Below, piece after piece: positions 42,132 through 52,454 of a stretch of DNA of 64,000 bases (within the stretch, counting starts at the first letter, position 1; the number at the start of each line of letters is the position of its first letter). The stretch spans positions 2,542,001-2,606,000 of the forward strand of contig JAPFFF010000021.1 in assembly GCA_039105265.1 (NCBI GenBank). The letters run 5' to 3'. The notes beneath the pieces were generated by a model. That model saw only the letters and a list, made by a program, of their open reading frames with translations. It had not been told where the DNA came from and ran no database searches. The DNA comes from Tritrichomonas musculus. Lineage: Eukaryota; Parabasalia; Tritrichomonadida; Tritrichomonadidae. Position numbers and translations under genes: made by a program.

Positions 42132-42570
42132 TTAAATTAAAAACCTAAAGTTTTCTGTGAAAAATAATCGTTCAAAATCATGTTTGTTTTTAGAAAAATT
42201 AATCAAGTATTATTCTCTGCTTTGGCTTTTTAGTAAATGATAAGCTCTTTATGCCAATGAAATCATTTCATTAAAAAGCCTTCTTACTCATAACCAATTT
42301 AAGAGCAATAATTGAAATAATTATAATTAATTTTTTTTTAAATTACACATTAATAGGCCTATTAAATCAAGCATGCTTAGAAAAACATTCAGACCAATAT
42401 AGTTTTACAAACTTTTCGATATTATCTCCAGAACATAAATAAATTATTACAATACATATACTCTCAAAATATTAAAATTTACTTCCACAGGTTAAAAATT
42501 AGCGATTTTTGAAAATAGAAGCAACAGTCGATATGTAGAAAAGTTCTTTAAATTATAAATTAGTAAAAAC
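42132..42570. other. Intergenic; holds the Pol III terminator of the 5S gene
   Basis: AT-rich spacer upstream of the transporter gene. On the minus strand TTTTT at about 42569-42565 directly follows the 5S rRNA gene and would act as a Pol III terminator. Confidence 0.5.
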
Positions 42571-42696
42571 AATATTGCACGCGTGCAAAATATAAAGGCA
42601 CCAGCCTTTAAATATTTGAGCGAGCCTTTGTTCCTACCGTGTAACATTCTTACAGACGAGTGTAAGACATGGGATATGGCAGGTATGGCCATATTC
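42571..42696 (-). rRNA. 5S ribosomal RNA gene
   Basis: The minus strand reads GAATATGGCCATACCTGCC at the 5' end. It contains the two 5S hallmarks GGCCATACC and CTCGTCTG at the expected positions. Helix II (CCTGCC with GGTAGG), helix III (TCTTA with TAAGA around the CTCGTCTG loop) and a distal hairpin AAAGGC-TGGT-GCCTTT can be formed, and the ends AATAT and ATATT close helix I. A run of five T follows immediately, as expected for Pol III termination. The length of about 120-126 nt is right. The exact ends are uncertain by a few bases. It is a single copy between protein genes, not next to other rRNA genes in this window. Confidence 0.85.
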
Positions 42697-42986
42697 GTAA
42701 CTTTTTAATAAGTTTATATTATTCAAAAAAATTGAGATGAAATTGATCGTTTCCATTAAATTTATAATTTCTGTAGCTCTTTCTTATTCACTTTATTTCA
42801 TGATAATTAATTATTTATTATATTAAATAGCTTCTTAATTAATTAGTATAATTAACTATACAAAAACCTTCTTATAAAATATCCGATATTGAGAAACAAA
42901 TAATCAAAATATAAACATTTTATATAACATATATATCAAATAATAATATAAATAATTAAAAAAAACATGAAAAAAATGTAAACCTC

Positions 42987-45900
42987 TTATTTTTTGGTAG
43001 ATGATTCATTATCATTTTTCCCATTTCCATTTTTAGATTCAGCAGCTGTTTTTTTATCTTTTTTCTTTTTATCCAGAACAGAGCTGACCAATTCTTTATA
43101 TTCCTTTTGGGCATTTTCTAACATTTGTTTTTCAATTAAATCTTCATCCAACTTATTAATTTGGATTGCCTTTTTAATTCTCCTATTTTCTATATAAATA
43201 TTCCGTCGCATTGCCGAATCTGGATTCATGACATTTCCCTTATCAATGTTATTTTGAATAATTTCACTTTTTGAGGGAACTCCCACTTTTTCAATACGTC
43301 GCTTTGTTGTTATTGAATTTGGATTCTTCCTGATGCGATGGAGGTCGTAGTAGCGCCTGCTGTACGTTATGCCTTCATCATCGTCATCATCTATGTTGAT
43401 GAAGACATCGTCGTTCATGTCTTCGAAATCGTAGAATTTGTTCTTTCTCTTGGATGTCACTTTTTGCACATCATTGTTTACACTTTTATCGTCGGTTGTG
43501 ATGTCAGAACTTTTTGTGTGGTGTGAATGATGCCGACTCTTTGGACTGGCGCTGTCATCAGGCTGTTGCGAGCTCTCTTTGTCGTCGTGGAAATCGTTTT
43601 GGTTCATTGGTGCTAAATTTGACCTTGAAGGTGAATTTGGTCTTTGTTTGTCACTCACAGGGATTTGAAGGTCTTCTTCACTTGACGTTGGTTGGTTAAT
43701 GAAGCGGTCTTCTCTTCCTGGTCTGGATGTTTCTTTGTGCTTGGGTGATCGCTTCCGTTCGTGATCGTCAACTTGATGATCTTCCTGTGGAAGGACACCA
43801 TCAAGAAGCTGCAGCTTCTGCTGCATGTATGACTCGTGGCGCGATTTTGGATCTCGCTGCCGCTTATTCATTTGCTGTTCATCTTCAACTGGCTGCTGGC
43901 TTTGCATGTAAGTCTTCTGCGGTGACTTTGGCTTTTGTTGCTGCCGCTTATTCATTTGCTGTTCATCTTCAACTGGCTGCTGGCTTTGCATGTAAGTCTT
44001 CTGAGGCAACTTTGGCTTTTGACTTCTGCTAAATTGCTGCTGTTCATCTTCGATTGGCTGCTGGCTTTGCATGTAAGTCTTCTGAGGCAACTTTGGCTTT
44101 TTCTGGTTTTGCTTTGGCGACGACTTTCTCTCTCTTTTTGAATTTTGCAATTTATCATTTGAGAAGTCTTCGTCATTGCCGCCGTTTTGCTTCTGCGGAT
44201 AATTTTTCTGTGTCTCATCGAGTTCCTGCTTCTGCTGGCTCCTTTGAACAGGATTCTTCTGCTTCTCATCCTCGGCTGGCTGCTTTATTTCTTTGCCATC
44301 CTGCTGCCTCCTCTTTTCATCGAGGATCCTCTTCTGCTGCTCTTGGATCTGCTTCTGTCTCTGCCTCGGCGACGGACTTCTTGCTCGCTTCTGGCTTTGC
44401 CTCAAAGATTGAGACAAACCGTTTTCAAATGATAGGGGAAGTTCTTCTTGGTCTGCTTTTGGTGTTATATTTGACCTTGAAGGTGAATTTGGTCTTTGTT
44501 TGTGATTCACAGGGATTTGAAGGTCTTCTTCACTTGACGTTGGTTGGTTAATGAAGCGGTCTTCTCTTCCTGGTTTGGATGTTTCTTTGTGCTTGGGTGA
44601 TCGCTTCCGTTCGTGATCGTCAACTTGATGATCTGCCCGTGGAAGGACACCATCAAGAAGCTGCAGCTTCTGCTGCATGTATGACTCGTGGCGCGATTTT
44701 GGATCTCGCTGCCTCTTATTCATTTGATGCTCTTCTTCATCTTGCTGCTGGCTTTGAATGTAAGTCTTCTGAGGCAACTTTGGCTTTTGACTTCTGCTAA
44801 ATTGCTGCTCTTCTTCATCTTCGATTTGCTGCTGGCTTTGCATGTAAGTCTTCTGTTGTGACTTTGGCTTTTGTTGTTGCCGCTTATTCATTTGCTGTTC
44901 ATCTTCAACTGGCTGCTGGCTTTGCATGTAAGTCTTCTGCGGTGACTTTGGCTTTTGACTTCTGCCAAATTGCTGCTGTTCATCTTCGATTGGCTGCTGG
45001 CTTTGCATGTAAGTCTCCTGTTGTGACTTTGGCTTTTGCTGTTCTTTTCCAATCTGCTGCTGGTTTTGCAAGAAAGAATTCTGTTGTAATTTTGGACTTT
45101 GCTGACTTTGCTGCTGCTTTTTCTGCATGTTTAATCTTTGCTGCAATTTATCTTCCAAGGCCTTCTCCTGCTTCTCTTGCGTTTTTCTCCGTTTCTGCTT
45201 TGGGTGCAAAAAGCTCTCTTGGTTTTGGGCCGGCTGTTCCTTCTGCAGCGATTCCTGTGGCGAGTTCAGAATGTCTTCCTGCTGCTGCTCTTCGTCGCTT
45301 GACTGCAGCATCTCAAAGAAACTTCGCTTTTTCTGCTCTCCGTGCGAGTTTTGTGGCGATTTTGACCTTCGTTTGTGCTTCTTTTGATCGTTTTCAATTG
45401 CCTTTTCTAGGCTCTGCCTTTGCTGCGAGTATGGCTGGTCATCCAGAGAGTGATTCTGGCTGCCGCTTCGCCTCTTTCGCCTTCTTTTCTTGGAAGCATC
45501 TTTTTGAACTGATTCCTCTTTCTCTTCGTCATCAAGAATCTTGTCTTCTTGCGTTTGGAGTTCGCGCTGAATTTGCTTCTGATCTTCCTCTTTGCTCGGC
45601 TGCAGCATTTGTCCATTTTGGCTCTCAAATTTGCCATCTTTTTGCGGCCTTTCATTTTGGATATAAAAATCAGGATCTTGCTGCTCATTTGAGCTTGTGT
45701 GCAGTTGATTCTCATCTTGCTGCTCATTTGAACTCGAGTGTAATTGACTTTTATTCTTTCTGCGCTTGAATGGAAGCTGCTGACTTACATTTTGCTGCTC
45801 ATTTGAGCTTGAATATAATTGTTTTTCGTCTTGTTGCTCATTTGAACTCGAGCGTAATTGACTTTTATGCTTGCTGCCTTTGAAAGGAAGCTGCTGACTT

Positions 45901-48900
45901 ACATTTTGCTGCTCATTTGAACTTGAATATAATTGTTTTTCGTCTTGCTGCTCATTTGAACTCGAGCGTAATTGACTTTTATGCTTGCTGCCTTTGAAAG
46001 GAAGCTGCTGACTTACATTTTGCTGCTCATTTGAGCTTGAGTACAACTGTTTTTCATCTTGGATATTAAAATCAGGTTTTTGTGACTCATTTGAACTTGA
46101 GTGCAATTGATTTTCATCTTGTTGCTCATTTGAACTTGCGTTGAGTATGTTTTTATGCTTGCTGCCTTTGAAAGGAAGATGCTGACTTATATCTTGCTGC
46201 TCATTTGAACTTGCATTCTGTTGCTCTTCATCTTGGATACTATAATCAGGATTTTGCAGCACATTTGAACTCGAGTACAATTTATTGTCATCTTGCTGCT
46301 CTTTATTGTGCTGCTTTTTAGTTTGCTGAGTGATTCTCTCTTGTTGGTTCTCAACTTCAATTTCTTCTTCTTCTTCTTCTTCAATTTGGAATATGTTTGC
46401 TTGATTATGGCCGTCTTGCTGCATTTGGAATTCCTCTTCTTCTTCCTCTTCACTTAGGAAATCATTCTGTTGATCAACGGCCTTTTGATATTGGTTACCT
46501 TTATCTTGCTCTTGTTCTTGACTGTCTCCATTCTGCAATTTATCTTGCTGGCTGACATTTTCTTGCTGGTCCTGGATTTCAGCTTCAATTTGGTCCTTCT
46601 TTTGAACTTCTATTTGGTCATCACTGTGGTGGCCGTGACTCTCCCTGCTCTGGTCCATATCCTCGTAGTCATTATCAATTGGGTTTGGTACAATGGCGGG
46701 CTCGCTGTGCTTGCGGTAGCTGCGGCCTTCAAATTCTTCTTCTTCGTCGTCTTGCTGTTCGCTGTAACCGCCGTTATCGTTCTCGTTTTTCACACCTGTC
46801 AGATTGAGCTTCAGATTCGAGCTTGGCATGCTGTCTCTAACGTTGCCGAGATCAGCTTGCTTTTCAGTCAAACCGCTTTTTTCATCTTGGCTTGGATGAT
46901 TCAAGGCAGACTCGTTTTCATCATTGGAGTCGTTCTTCGCCTCTTCCTCGTTCGCTGCGTTTGGCTCGTCGTAGTTCATGACAATGTTGTCGTAGTCTGC
47001 ATCATTGACGTCATTGTAACCGTTCATGCTATCGCTCATGCTGTCGCCTTCCAGGTTTGCGGCATCGTCGAAGTCATTCCCCAAGGCAGCAGCTCTGCCA
47101 TGCTGCACGTCGTTCTTGCCTGCAACTTCAGCATCGTCCAGTTCTTCTTCCTCATCTTCAATCTCGACCACGCTTCCTTCCTCATCTCTCGCTGCGCCAA
47201 CAACATCCATTCCTTTTTCATTCCCCAATTCTTCTTCCTCGATAAATTCATCATTCAATTTATTTCTATCTATCACATCATTTCTGCTTGATTTATTTCT
47301 ATCTATCACATCATTTCTGCTTGATTTATTTCTATCTATCACATCATTTCTGCTTGATTTATTTCTATCTATCACATCATCTTTATTCAATTTATTTCTA
47401 TTTGAATGATTTCTATCTATCACATCATTTTTGTCTGAATTATTTCTATCTATCATATCATCTTTATTCAATTTATTTCTATTCATTACGTCTTTTTTGT
47501 TTGATTTATTTCGATTCATCACATCATCTTCATACGATTCATTTGAATTGCTCACTTTATCATTTTTTAAATTTGTGTTTGGCTCATCTTCGTTTTCGAA
47601 TTGGCTGTCGGTTACGTAGTCGTCTTTCGTGTCTTCATTGCTGTCTGACACATAACCGCTTTTTGCTTCATTTTTTGAATGCAAGTTTGGCCTCAATTTA
47701 AACGGTCTGTATGCATTCGAGTCGAAGTACTCGTATGAGTCACTTATGTTGATTTCCTGCATCCCGTCTCCAAGCATGAGATAGTGGAGAACGTCAAAGT
47801 CGCTTTCAACTTTATTGCTATCGTTGTTCACACCAACTTTTTGAATTGGCTGTTCTGTTTCTTCATAAAAATCGTCAAACTGTTCTTGGTTATTAGCCAA
47901 ATCTTTGTTGCGGCGTTTCTTTTCATTATTTTTGTTTTTATCTTGTATTTGACCTTTATGGTCAATTTTTGTATTATTATCATTTTTTATTTCTGTCTGA
48001 TTCTGGGCTTTTTGCTGGCGATTTTTAGTAGGCTTGGATAAACTTTCATTGGCTTGATTATTTTGAAGAGGATTGTTATCTTTAGGTTTTATTTTACTAT
48101 TTTTATTTTGATAATCACTATCAGATTTGGGTGTAAAATTATTTAATATATTGGCTTCTTTATAATCATCAATATTTTTCTTTTCTTTCTTTTTGATTTT
48201 TATAGCACTTGAAAACTCATCATAATCATCATCATCATAACTTTCACTAAACTGGTCAAAAATAATGGGATTCAGGCTACTATTACCTTTTATAATTGTG
48301 TTTTTGGAATTTTTGTTGGGAAAATATGAAAATGGTGCTTTTTTAGGAGAACCAAAATCATTAACAAATTCTGAATAGGAATCACTTTCATCGTAAAAAT
48401 CACTGTTTACATCATTTTGTGGATCGATAAATAAATGATTTTTAGCAAAATTAATACTGTTTTCGAAAAAATGATTATCATCTTTACTTTGATTTAAATT
48501 TGTATCTTTTCTATTGTTATTAGTACGAGCACTATTATTTATAGTTTTGTTCGAATTTAAATTATCATTCCTGCTAATTAAGATATTGGGATCAACGTTT
48601 CGATTTATTTCGTTTGTTGTTTGTTTATTTTTTTCCAATTTTTTTGTTTCATTTGCAGGTACCATTCCCTGATTGCCTGGAATTTGGAAATCTTCAGAAG
48701 AAGAAGAAGAAGAATTGCCTTTAAAAAACATATGCCTTGCTGATATATCATCATATTCAAATTCATAGTCGTTTTCTTCTAATATATTTGAATTAGGCTT
48801 ATAATTGTTAGCATTGTTGTAATTTGAATAAGAATCTTGATAAACAGCTTCATTCATTTTATTTTTATTTGATTTCGTTGCATTGCGCTTTGAATTGATA

Positions 48901-48950
48901 TCAATAGAGTAATTATATGAATCAGAGTCGTCAATAGTTAATCTTCTCAT
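42987..48950 (-). CDS. Giant Gln/Glu/Ser/Lys-rich low-complexity protein
   Basis: The protein has 1987 residues. The N-terminal 450 residues are Asn/Ser/Asp-rich. About 490-570 contains tandem 11-residue units (RNDVIDRNKSS). About 910-1090 contains SSSNEQQDEKQLYSSSNEQQ-type repeats with QQLPFKGSKHKSQLR. About 1290-1850 contains QKTYMQSQQP(I/V)EDEQQ units and a long duplicated block that includes YMQQKLQLLDGVLP and REDRFINQPTSSEEDLQIPV. The C-terminal 130 residues are charged and partly helical (RRNIYIENRRIKKAIQINK; KEYKELVSSVLDKKKKDKK). No enzymatic domain, signal peptide or membrane span is visible. It may be a structural or scaffold protein of the cytoskeleton, which is inference. Codon choice in the Q-rich middle is GC-richer (CAG) than in the AT-rich N-terminal part. 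Confidence 0.85.
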   Translation of the reverse strand: MRRLTIDDSDSYNYSIDINSKRNATKSNKNKMNEAVYQDSYSNYNNANNYKPNSNILEENDYEFEYDDISARHMFFKGNSSSSSSEDFQIPGNQGMVPANETKKLEKNKQTTNEINRNVDPNILISRNDNLNSNKTINNSARTNNNRKDTNLNQSKDDNHFFENSINFAKNHLFIDPQNDVNSDFYDESDSYSEFVNDFGSPKKAPFSYFPNKNSKNTIIKGNSSLNPIIFDQFSESYDDDDYDEFSSAIKIKKKEKKNIDDYKEANILNNFTPKSDSDYQNKNSKIKPKDNNPLQNNQANESLSKPTKNRQQKAQNQTEIKNDNNTKIDHKGQIQDKNKNNEKKRRNKDLANNQEQFDDFYEETEQPIQKVGVNNDSNKVESDFDVLHYLMLGDGMQEINISDSYEYFDSNAYRPFKLRPNLHSKNEAKSGYVSDSNEDTKDDYVTDSQFENEDEPNTNLKNDKVSNSNESYEDDVMNRNKSNKKDVMNRNKLNKDDMIDRNNSDKNDVIDRNHSNRNKLNKDDVIDRNKSSRNDVIDRNKSSRNDVIDRNKSSRNDVIDRNKLNDEFIEEEELGNEKGMDVVGAARDEEGSVVEIEDEEEELDDAEVAGKNDVQHGRAAALGNDFDDAANLEGDSMSDSMNGYNDVNDADYDNIVMNYDEPNAANEEEAKNDSNDENESALNHPSQDEKSGLTEKQADLGNVRDSMPSSNLKLNLTGVKNENDNGGYSEQQDDEEEEFEGRSYRKHSEPAIVPNPIDNDYEDMDQSRESHGHHSDDQIEVQKKDQIEAEIQDQQENVSQQDKLQNGDSQEQEQDKGNQYQKAVDQQNDFLSEEEEEEEFQMQQDGHNQANIFQIEEEEEEEIEVENQQERITQQTKKQHNKEQQDDNKLYSSSNVLQNPDYSIQDEEQQNASSNEQQDISQHLPFKGSKHKNILNASSNEQQDENQLHSSSNESQKPDFNIQDEKQLYSSSNEQQNVSQQLPFKGSKHKSQLRSSSNEQQDEKQLYSSSNEQQNVSQQLPFKGSKHKSQLRSSSNEQQDEKQLYSSSNEQQNVSQQLPFKRRKNKSQLHSSSNEQQDENQLHTSSNEQQDPDFYIQNERPQKDGKFESQNGQMLQPSKEEDQKQIQRELQTQEDKILDDEEKEESVQKDASKKRRRKRRSGSQNHSLDDQPYSQQRQSLEKAIENDQKKHKRRSKSPQNSHGEQKKRSFFEMLQSSDEEQQQEDILNSPQESLQKEQPAQNQESFLHPKQKRRKTQEKQEKALEDKLQQRLNMQKKQQQSQQSPKLQQNSFLQNQQQIGKEQQKPKSQQETYMQSQQPIEDEQQQFGRSQKPKSPQKTYMQSQQPVEDEQQMNKRQQQKPKSQQKTYMQSQQQIEDEEEQQFSRSQKPKLPQKTYIQSQQQDEEEHQMNKRQRDPKSRHESYMQQKLQLLDGVLPRADHQVDDHERKRSPKHKETSKPGREDRFINQPTSSEEDLQIPVNHKQRPNSPSRSNITPKADQEELPLSFENGLSQSLRQSQKRARSPSPRQRQKQIQEQQKRILDEKRRQQDGKEIKQPAEDEKQKNPVQRSQQKQELDETQKNYPQKQNGGNDEDFSNDKLQNSKRERKSSPKQNQKKPKLPQKTYMQSQQPIEDEQQQFSRSQKPKLPQKTYMQSQQPVEDEQQMNKRQQQKPKSPQKTYMQSQQPVEDEQQMNKRQRDPKSRHESYMQQKLQLLDGVLPQEDHQVDDHERKRSPKHKETSRPGREDRFINQPTSSEEDLQIPVSDKQRPNSPSRSNLAPMNQNDFHDDKESSQQPDDSASPKSRHHSHHTKSSDITTDDKSVNNDVQKVTSKRKNKFYDFEDMNDDVFINIDDDDDEGITYSRRYYDLHRIRKNPNSITTKRRIEKVGVPSKSEIIQNNIDKGNVMNPDSAMRRNIYIENRRIKKAIQINKLDEDLIEKQMLENAQKEYKELVSSVLDKKKKDKKTAAESKNGNGKNDNESSTKK
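43616..44790 (-). repeat. Direct duplication of more than 300 bp, 852 bp apart, within the giant gene
   Basis: The block starting gaccttgaaggtgaatttgg occurs at 43621 and again at 44473, in the same frame (852 bp is 284 codons), and stays almost identical for over 300 bases. It encodes the FINQPTSSEEDLQIPV and YMQQKLQLLDGVLP segments twice. Shorter QSQQP-type units lie between the copies. Confidence 0.85.
45680..46220 (-). repeat. Minisatellite encoding SSSNEQQ / QQLPFKGSKHK units
   Basis: Units containing tgctgctcatttgaactcga alternate with units encoding VSQQLPFKGSKHK. At least three long composite copies and several shorter ones are present, in frame. They are part of the giant protein gene. 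Confidence 0.85.
47265..47530 (-). repeat. 33-bp coding minisatellite (RNDVIDRNKSS)
   Basis: Three perfect 33-bp copies (atttatttctatctatcaca and so on) lie at about 47290-47390, with degraded copies continuing to about 47530. They add 11 residues each to the giant protein. Confidence 0.85.
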
Positions 48951-49466
48951 ATAAATCGTTAATCAACAATATTCAAATTTTCTGATATCAGAAAACCAAA
49001 TTAATACAAAATATAATAATTTGGGTTTTTTAAATATTTATATAAATAAAACACCAAAATAAAAAATCCATAAAATTCAAATGAAATATAAAATTATAAT
49101 TCAATCAATTGAATTTATTTCACTCTATTTATCAAATCATATCTTTATAATTTTACAATTAAAATATCATTTAAATATGTTAGTTAAAATTTTAAACAAA
49201 TATTAAAATATTTTTAATAAATTAATGGTAAACCTTAATTCAAAAAAAATCATAATAATATCTGATTCTCATAAATCACATAAAAAATAAATATAAAACT
49301 AAAATATGATTTATATAATGTCCCAATTTGAAATTTGAGATGCTTAACATCTTTTTTATCATGTTTTAATTGAGAATGGTGAATAAATTTGATAATGGCC
49401 AATTTACTCCTCAAATTTTATTTCGTACGTTAAAGTAAACGTGCATTTTATTTTATACCAAAACAA
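48951..49466. other. Divergent promoter between two giant low-complexity genes
   Basis: The spacer of 516 bp is very AT-rich, between genes read away from each other. On the plus side gcatttta lies 22 nt before the ATG at 49467, a near match to the Inr. Nothing else stands out. Confidence 0.4.
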
Positions 49467-52454
49467 ATGCAAAGAAGCAAAAAGTTAAATGCAATTACGA
49501 GAACAAATAACGAAAATGTTAACAACAACAGTATGCTTACTGATACAAAATTAAAAAAGAAAGAGAAAAAAATGCCATTAAATGATATTAATAAAAATTC
49601 TGAAAAACATTGGATTCAACCAGAAGACATTTTAGATATTGATAATACTTATGATGATAAATCTCTCGCAAAAAGAAAAGCATATCGTCGAAGTCAAAGT
49701 AAGTTTTCATTAAGTTTTTTGGAAGAAACTTTTTTAATGAAAGAAAATGATACTTCCAAAGCAATTAATGTTGTTTCTCAACCACGTAGATCCAAAACCC
49801 CATCTCTTGGGAATTCAAAGAAACTCCTAGATGAAAATCAAAAAGAGGAAAAGAATCTCAAAAAATCAACAATTGAGAATAAGGGAGATGATGTTAATAA
49901 TGTTAATAAACCACAGCCTAAAAAAATTAAGAGATCCTTAGACAATGCCATTTCTGCTATTAAACCAAAGAAATTCCAAACAAAAACTCCTAACAGAAAA
50001 TCAGATCCTTTAAAGAATTTAATTAAAACAAAAGACTTCATAACTCCTGATTTGAAGAAGAATAATGTCAAAATTACTCCAAACACAAAAGAAACACCAG
50101 TTAAAACACGAAATCCTGCTACACCTTTTCATTATTCTAGTCAAGATCCAGTATTGAACAAAAAACTGAAACCAAATGTTACAAAAAAGAAAAATGATAG
50201 CATTGATCCATCTACTCTCAATAATAAGAAACCAGAGAAAAGTCCAATCAAAAGAACAGCTCCTAATGAAAAGCAAAAAATGAAAGAAAGCATTACCAAG
50301 AAGAAAGAAGATTCTAATCCCAGTTCTCTTGAAAAGCATAAAGAGAAAAATGAAATAAAGAACAAATCTGCTAAATTAAATATCAACAAAGAGGATCAAA
50401 ATGAACAAATTATAACAAAATCAGAAATTCCAAGTCAGGACAAAAAAGAATTATTGAATCCATCTTTAAAGGATGAAATAAACGCCAAAGCCGAAGATTC
50501 AGAAGAACAGAAAATAAAAATAAGCCCAGATTTGGAAGAAAAAACAATGAATGATAATATTGATAAAGAAAATAATATTGATAAAGAAAATGATATTGAT
50601 AAAAAATCACTTGATAATAACAAAGATATCAATGAAAGCAAAGATCACAAGCCAAAAGAGGTAAATGAAAAAGAGAAACCAGTAATTAAAGAAATTGAAG
50701 ATAATGAATCCAAAAAAGAAGATATTATAGAAAATCAGAACAAAGATAATGAAAATTCCGAGCCACTATTAAAAGATAAAGAAAAATCAGAGTTCCAAAA
50801 AGATGATAATGAAAGTGCAAGGCAAGAACCTATTACCAAAGAAAAAGAAATACAATCAAAAGAAGAGCCGAACTCAGCAAACCAAACTAATGGTGGAGAA
50901 ATTCACAATATTAAATCCAATGATGAAGAAAATATTAAAATTAAACCTAAAGATGAGGGAAAAATAGATATTCAACCAAGTATTGATGAAAACTCTAAGG
51001 TTATAGTAGAAGAATGCACTGAAAATCAATCAAAAGATGAAGAAACCTCAGAAGCACAACCTATCCAAGGAGAAAATGCTAAAACAGAAAGCAACATTTT
51101 TAATAAGCTTTTCCTTCAATCTTTGACTGAGGTTAAAATTGACAAAGAACAAAAGAAAGATAAATCAAAAGACAAAAAGAAAGAAAAAGAAACAGAAAAG
51201 AAGAAAAAGTTAAAAGATCAAGATGAAAAGAAAGACAAGTCAAGATCGACAGAGGACAAGAAGGACAAATTGAAATCTAAAGAAGAAAAGAAAGAAGATC
51301 ATAAAAAAGAAAAATCAAAACCTAAAGAAGAAAAGAAAGATAAGTTAAAAGCGAAAGAAGAAAAGAAAGACAAAGGTAAGAAAAAAGAAAAAGATACTAA
51401 ACCAGATCAATTACAGTTAAACAGCAAAGAAAAATCACCAGTGGAAATTTCATCAACAGATTCAAAATCTCAAAATATTACAAATAACATTGATGAGGAA
51501 TCAGCATCAGAATCAAAAAGTACTTTAATAAAAAAGGAAAAGTCAAATAAAGAAAAAGATGATAAATCATCTTCAAAAAATAAATTAGGACTTTTTTCAA
51601 AAAATAAAGACAAAAAGCAAAAAGAGTCAAACAAAAGTGATCATACCAATGACGAGACAGACTTAGCTAAAAAACCAAAAACAGAAATATCAAAGAAAAG
51701 CGATAAGAGAAGTAAATCACCGAAAACTCCAAAGATAAATCAAAAGCAGAAATCAAAAGGCAATAAAACAAGTATAGATACAGCTAATAAAGAAGAGATT
51801 AAAAATTCAAGTTCAACAGAAGATTCTGATAAAAGGCCAGATTTAGTAAAGCCAACCGAAATAGCAAACCTAAATCAAAAAGAAGAAGGTAAACCAAAAG
51901 AAAAAGCTACTTCTGAATCACCATCAACAAACGAAGGAGAAAAAATTATTTTGAATCCTGATATAGAAAAAGTGATGTCTGAAGCCAGCAAACCAAAATC
52001 AAATGTAGAAAATAAAGAAGATAAAGCAGAAAAAGATTCATCAGAAATCAAACCCGAATCATCATCAAATGAAAAAGAGAAAACAAATTTGAATGAGCCT
52101 ATTGAAAAAGTTCCTTCAATTACACAAATTAAAAATGATGAGCCAAATCCAATAGTTTTTAATGGTTCTGGGCCATTAAATGATAAAATAACAAGAAGCC
52201 TCAATACTCCTGTTCCTCCTATTGAAAAGAAGAATCCGGTAATAGCAAAAATGAGCGCTTTTTCGAAGAGTGTTGCTAAAATTCAATATTTGCTGATGGG
52301 TGGAGTAAAGCCAGAAGGAGTCTTTTCAGATGATGAGGAATCATCTAATAACTCAGACAATAATAATGCTCATGTTGAAGATTTAACACCAACAATCATT
52401 CATCGTAGCCCAAGAAAAACAGGAAGAAAACCACCCACAATACCAAAATGTTAG
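49467..52454 (+). CDS. Large Lys/Glu/Ser-rich disordered protein
   Basis: The protein has 995 residues, almost entirely charged and low-complexity. The first 300 residues are basic (Lys/Pro/Thr-rich, SDPLKNLIKTKDFITPDLKK). Residues 300-550 are acidic and Asn/Lys/Glu-rich. Residues 560-660 are KEEKKDKLKAKEEKKDK-type repeats that could be a single alpha helix. The last 75 residues differ: a helix IAKMSAFSKSVAKIQYLLMG, an acidic patch DDEESSNNSDNNN, and a basic proline tail HRSPRKTGRKPPTIPKC. The two conserved-looking C-terminal elements are the best candidates for function. No catalytic domain, signal or membrane segment is present. The role is unknown; such proteins are often cytoskeletal or nuclear linkers. 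It is divergent from the other giant gene. Confidence 0.8.
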   Translation: MQRSKKLNAITRTNNENVNNNSMLTDTKLKKKEKKMPLNDINKNSEKHWIQPEDILDIDNTYDDKSLAKRKAYRRSQSKFSLSFLEETFLMKENDTSKAINVVSQPRRSKTPSLGNSKKLLDENQKEEKNLKKSTIENKGDDVNNVNKPQPKKIKRSLDNAISAIKPKKFQTKTPNRKSDPLKNLIKTKDFITPDLKKNNVKITPNTKETPVKTRNPATPFHYSSQDPVLNKKLKPNVTKKKNDSIDPSTLNNKKPEKSPIKRTAPNEKQKMKESITKKKEDSNPSSLEKHKEKNEIKNKSAKLNINKEDQNEQIITKSEIPSQDKKELLNPSLKDEINAKAEDSEEQKIKISPDLEEKTMNDNIDKENNIDKENDIDKKSLDNNKDINESKDHKPKEVNEKEKPVIKEIEDNESKKEDIIENQNKDNENSEPLLKDKEKSEFQKDDNESARQEPITKEKEIQSKEEPNSANQTNGGEIHNIKSNDEENIKIKPKDEGKIDIQPSIDENSKVIVEECTENQSKDEETSEAQPIQGENAKTESNIFNKLFLQSLTEVKIDKEQKKDKSKDKKKEKETEKKKKLKDQDEKKDKSRSTEDKKDKLKSKEEKKEDHKKEKSKPKEEKKDKLKAKEEKKDKGKKKEKDTKPDQLQLNSKEKSPVEISSTDSKSQNITNNIDEESASESKSTLIKKEKSNKEKDDKSSSKNKLGLFSKNKDKKQKESNKSDHTNDETDLAKKPKTEISKKSDKRSKSPKTPKINQKQKSKGNKTSIDTANKEEIKNSSSTEDSDKRPDLVKPTEIANLNQKEEGKPKEKATSESPSTNEGEKIILNPDIEKVMSEASKPKSNVENKEDKAEKDSSEIKPESSSNEKEKTNLNEPIEKVPSITQIKNDEPNPIVFNGSGPLNDKITRSLNTPVPPIEKKNPVIAKMSAFSKSVAKIQYLLMGGVKPEGVFSDDEESSNNSDNNNAHVEDLTPTIIHRSPRKTGRKPPTIPKC

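Noticed and set aside
44054-47701. Long plus-strand open frames opposite the giant Q-rich gene
   Set aside because: They mirror the repeats and codon bias of the minus-strand gene (poly-Leu/Phe/Cys translations) and have no independent features.
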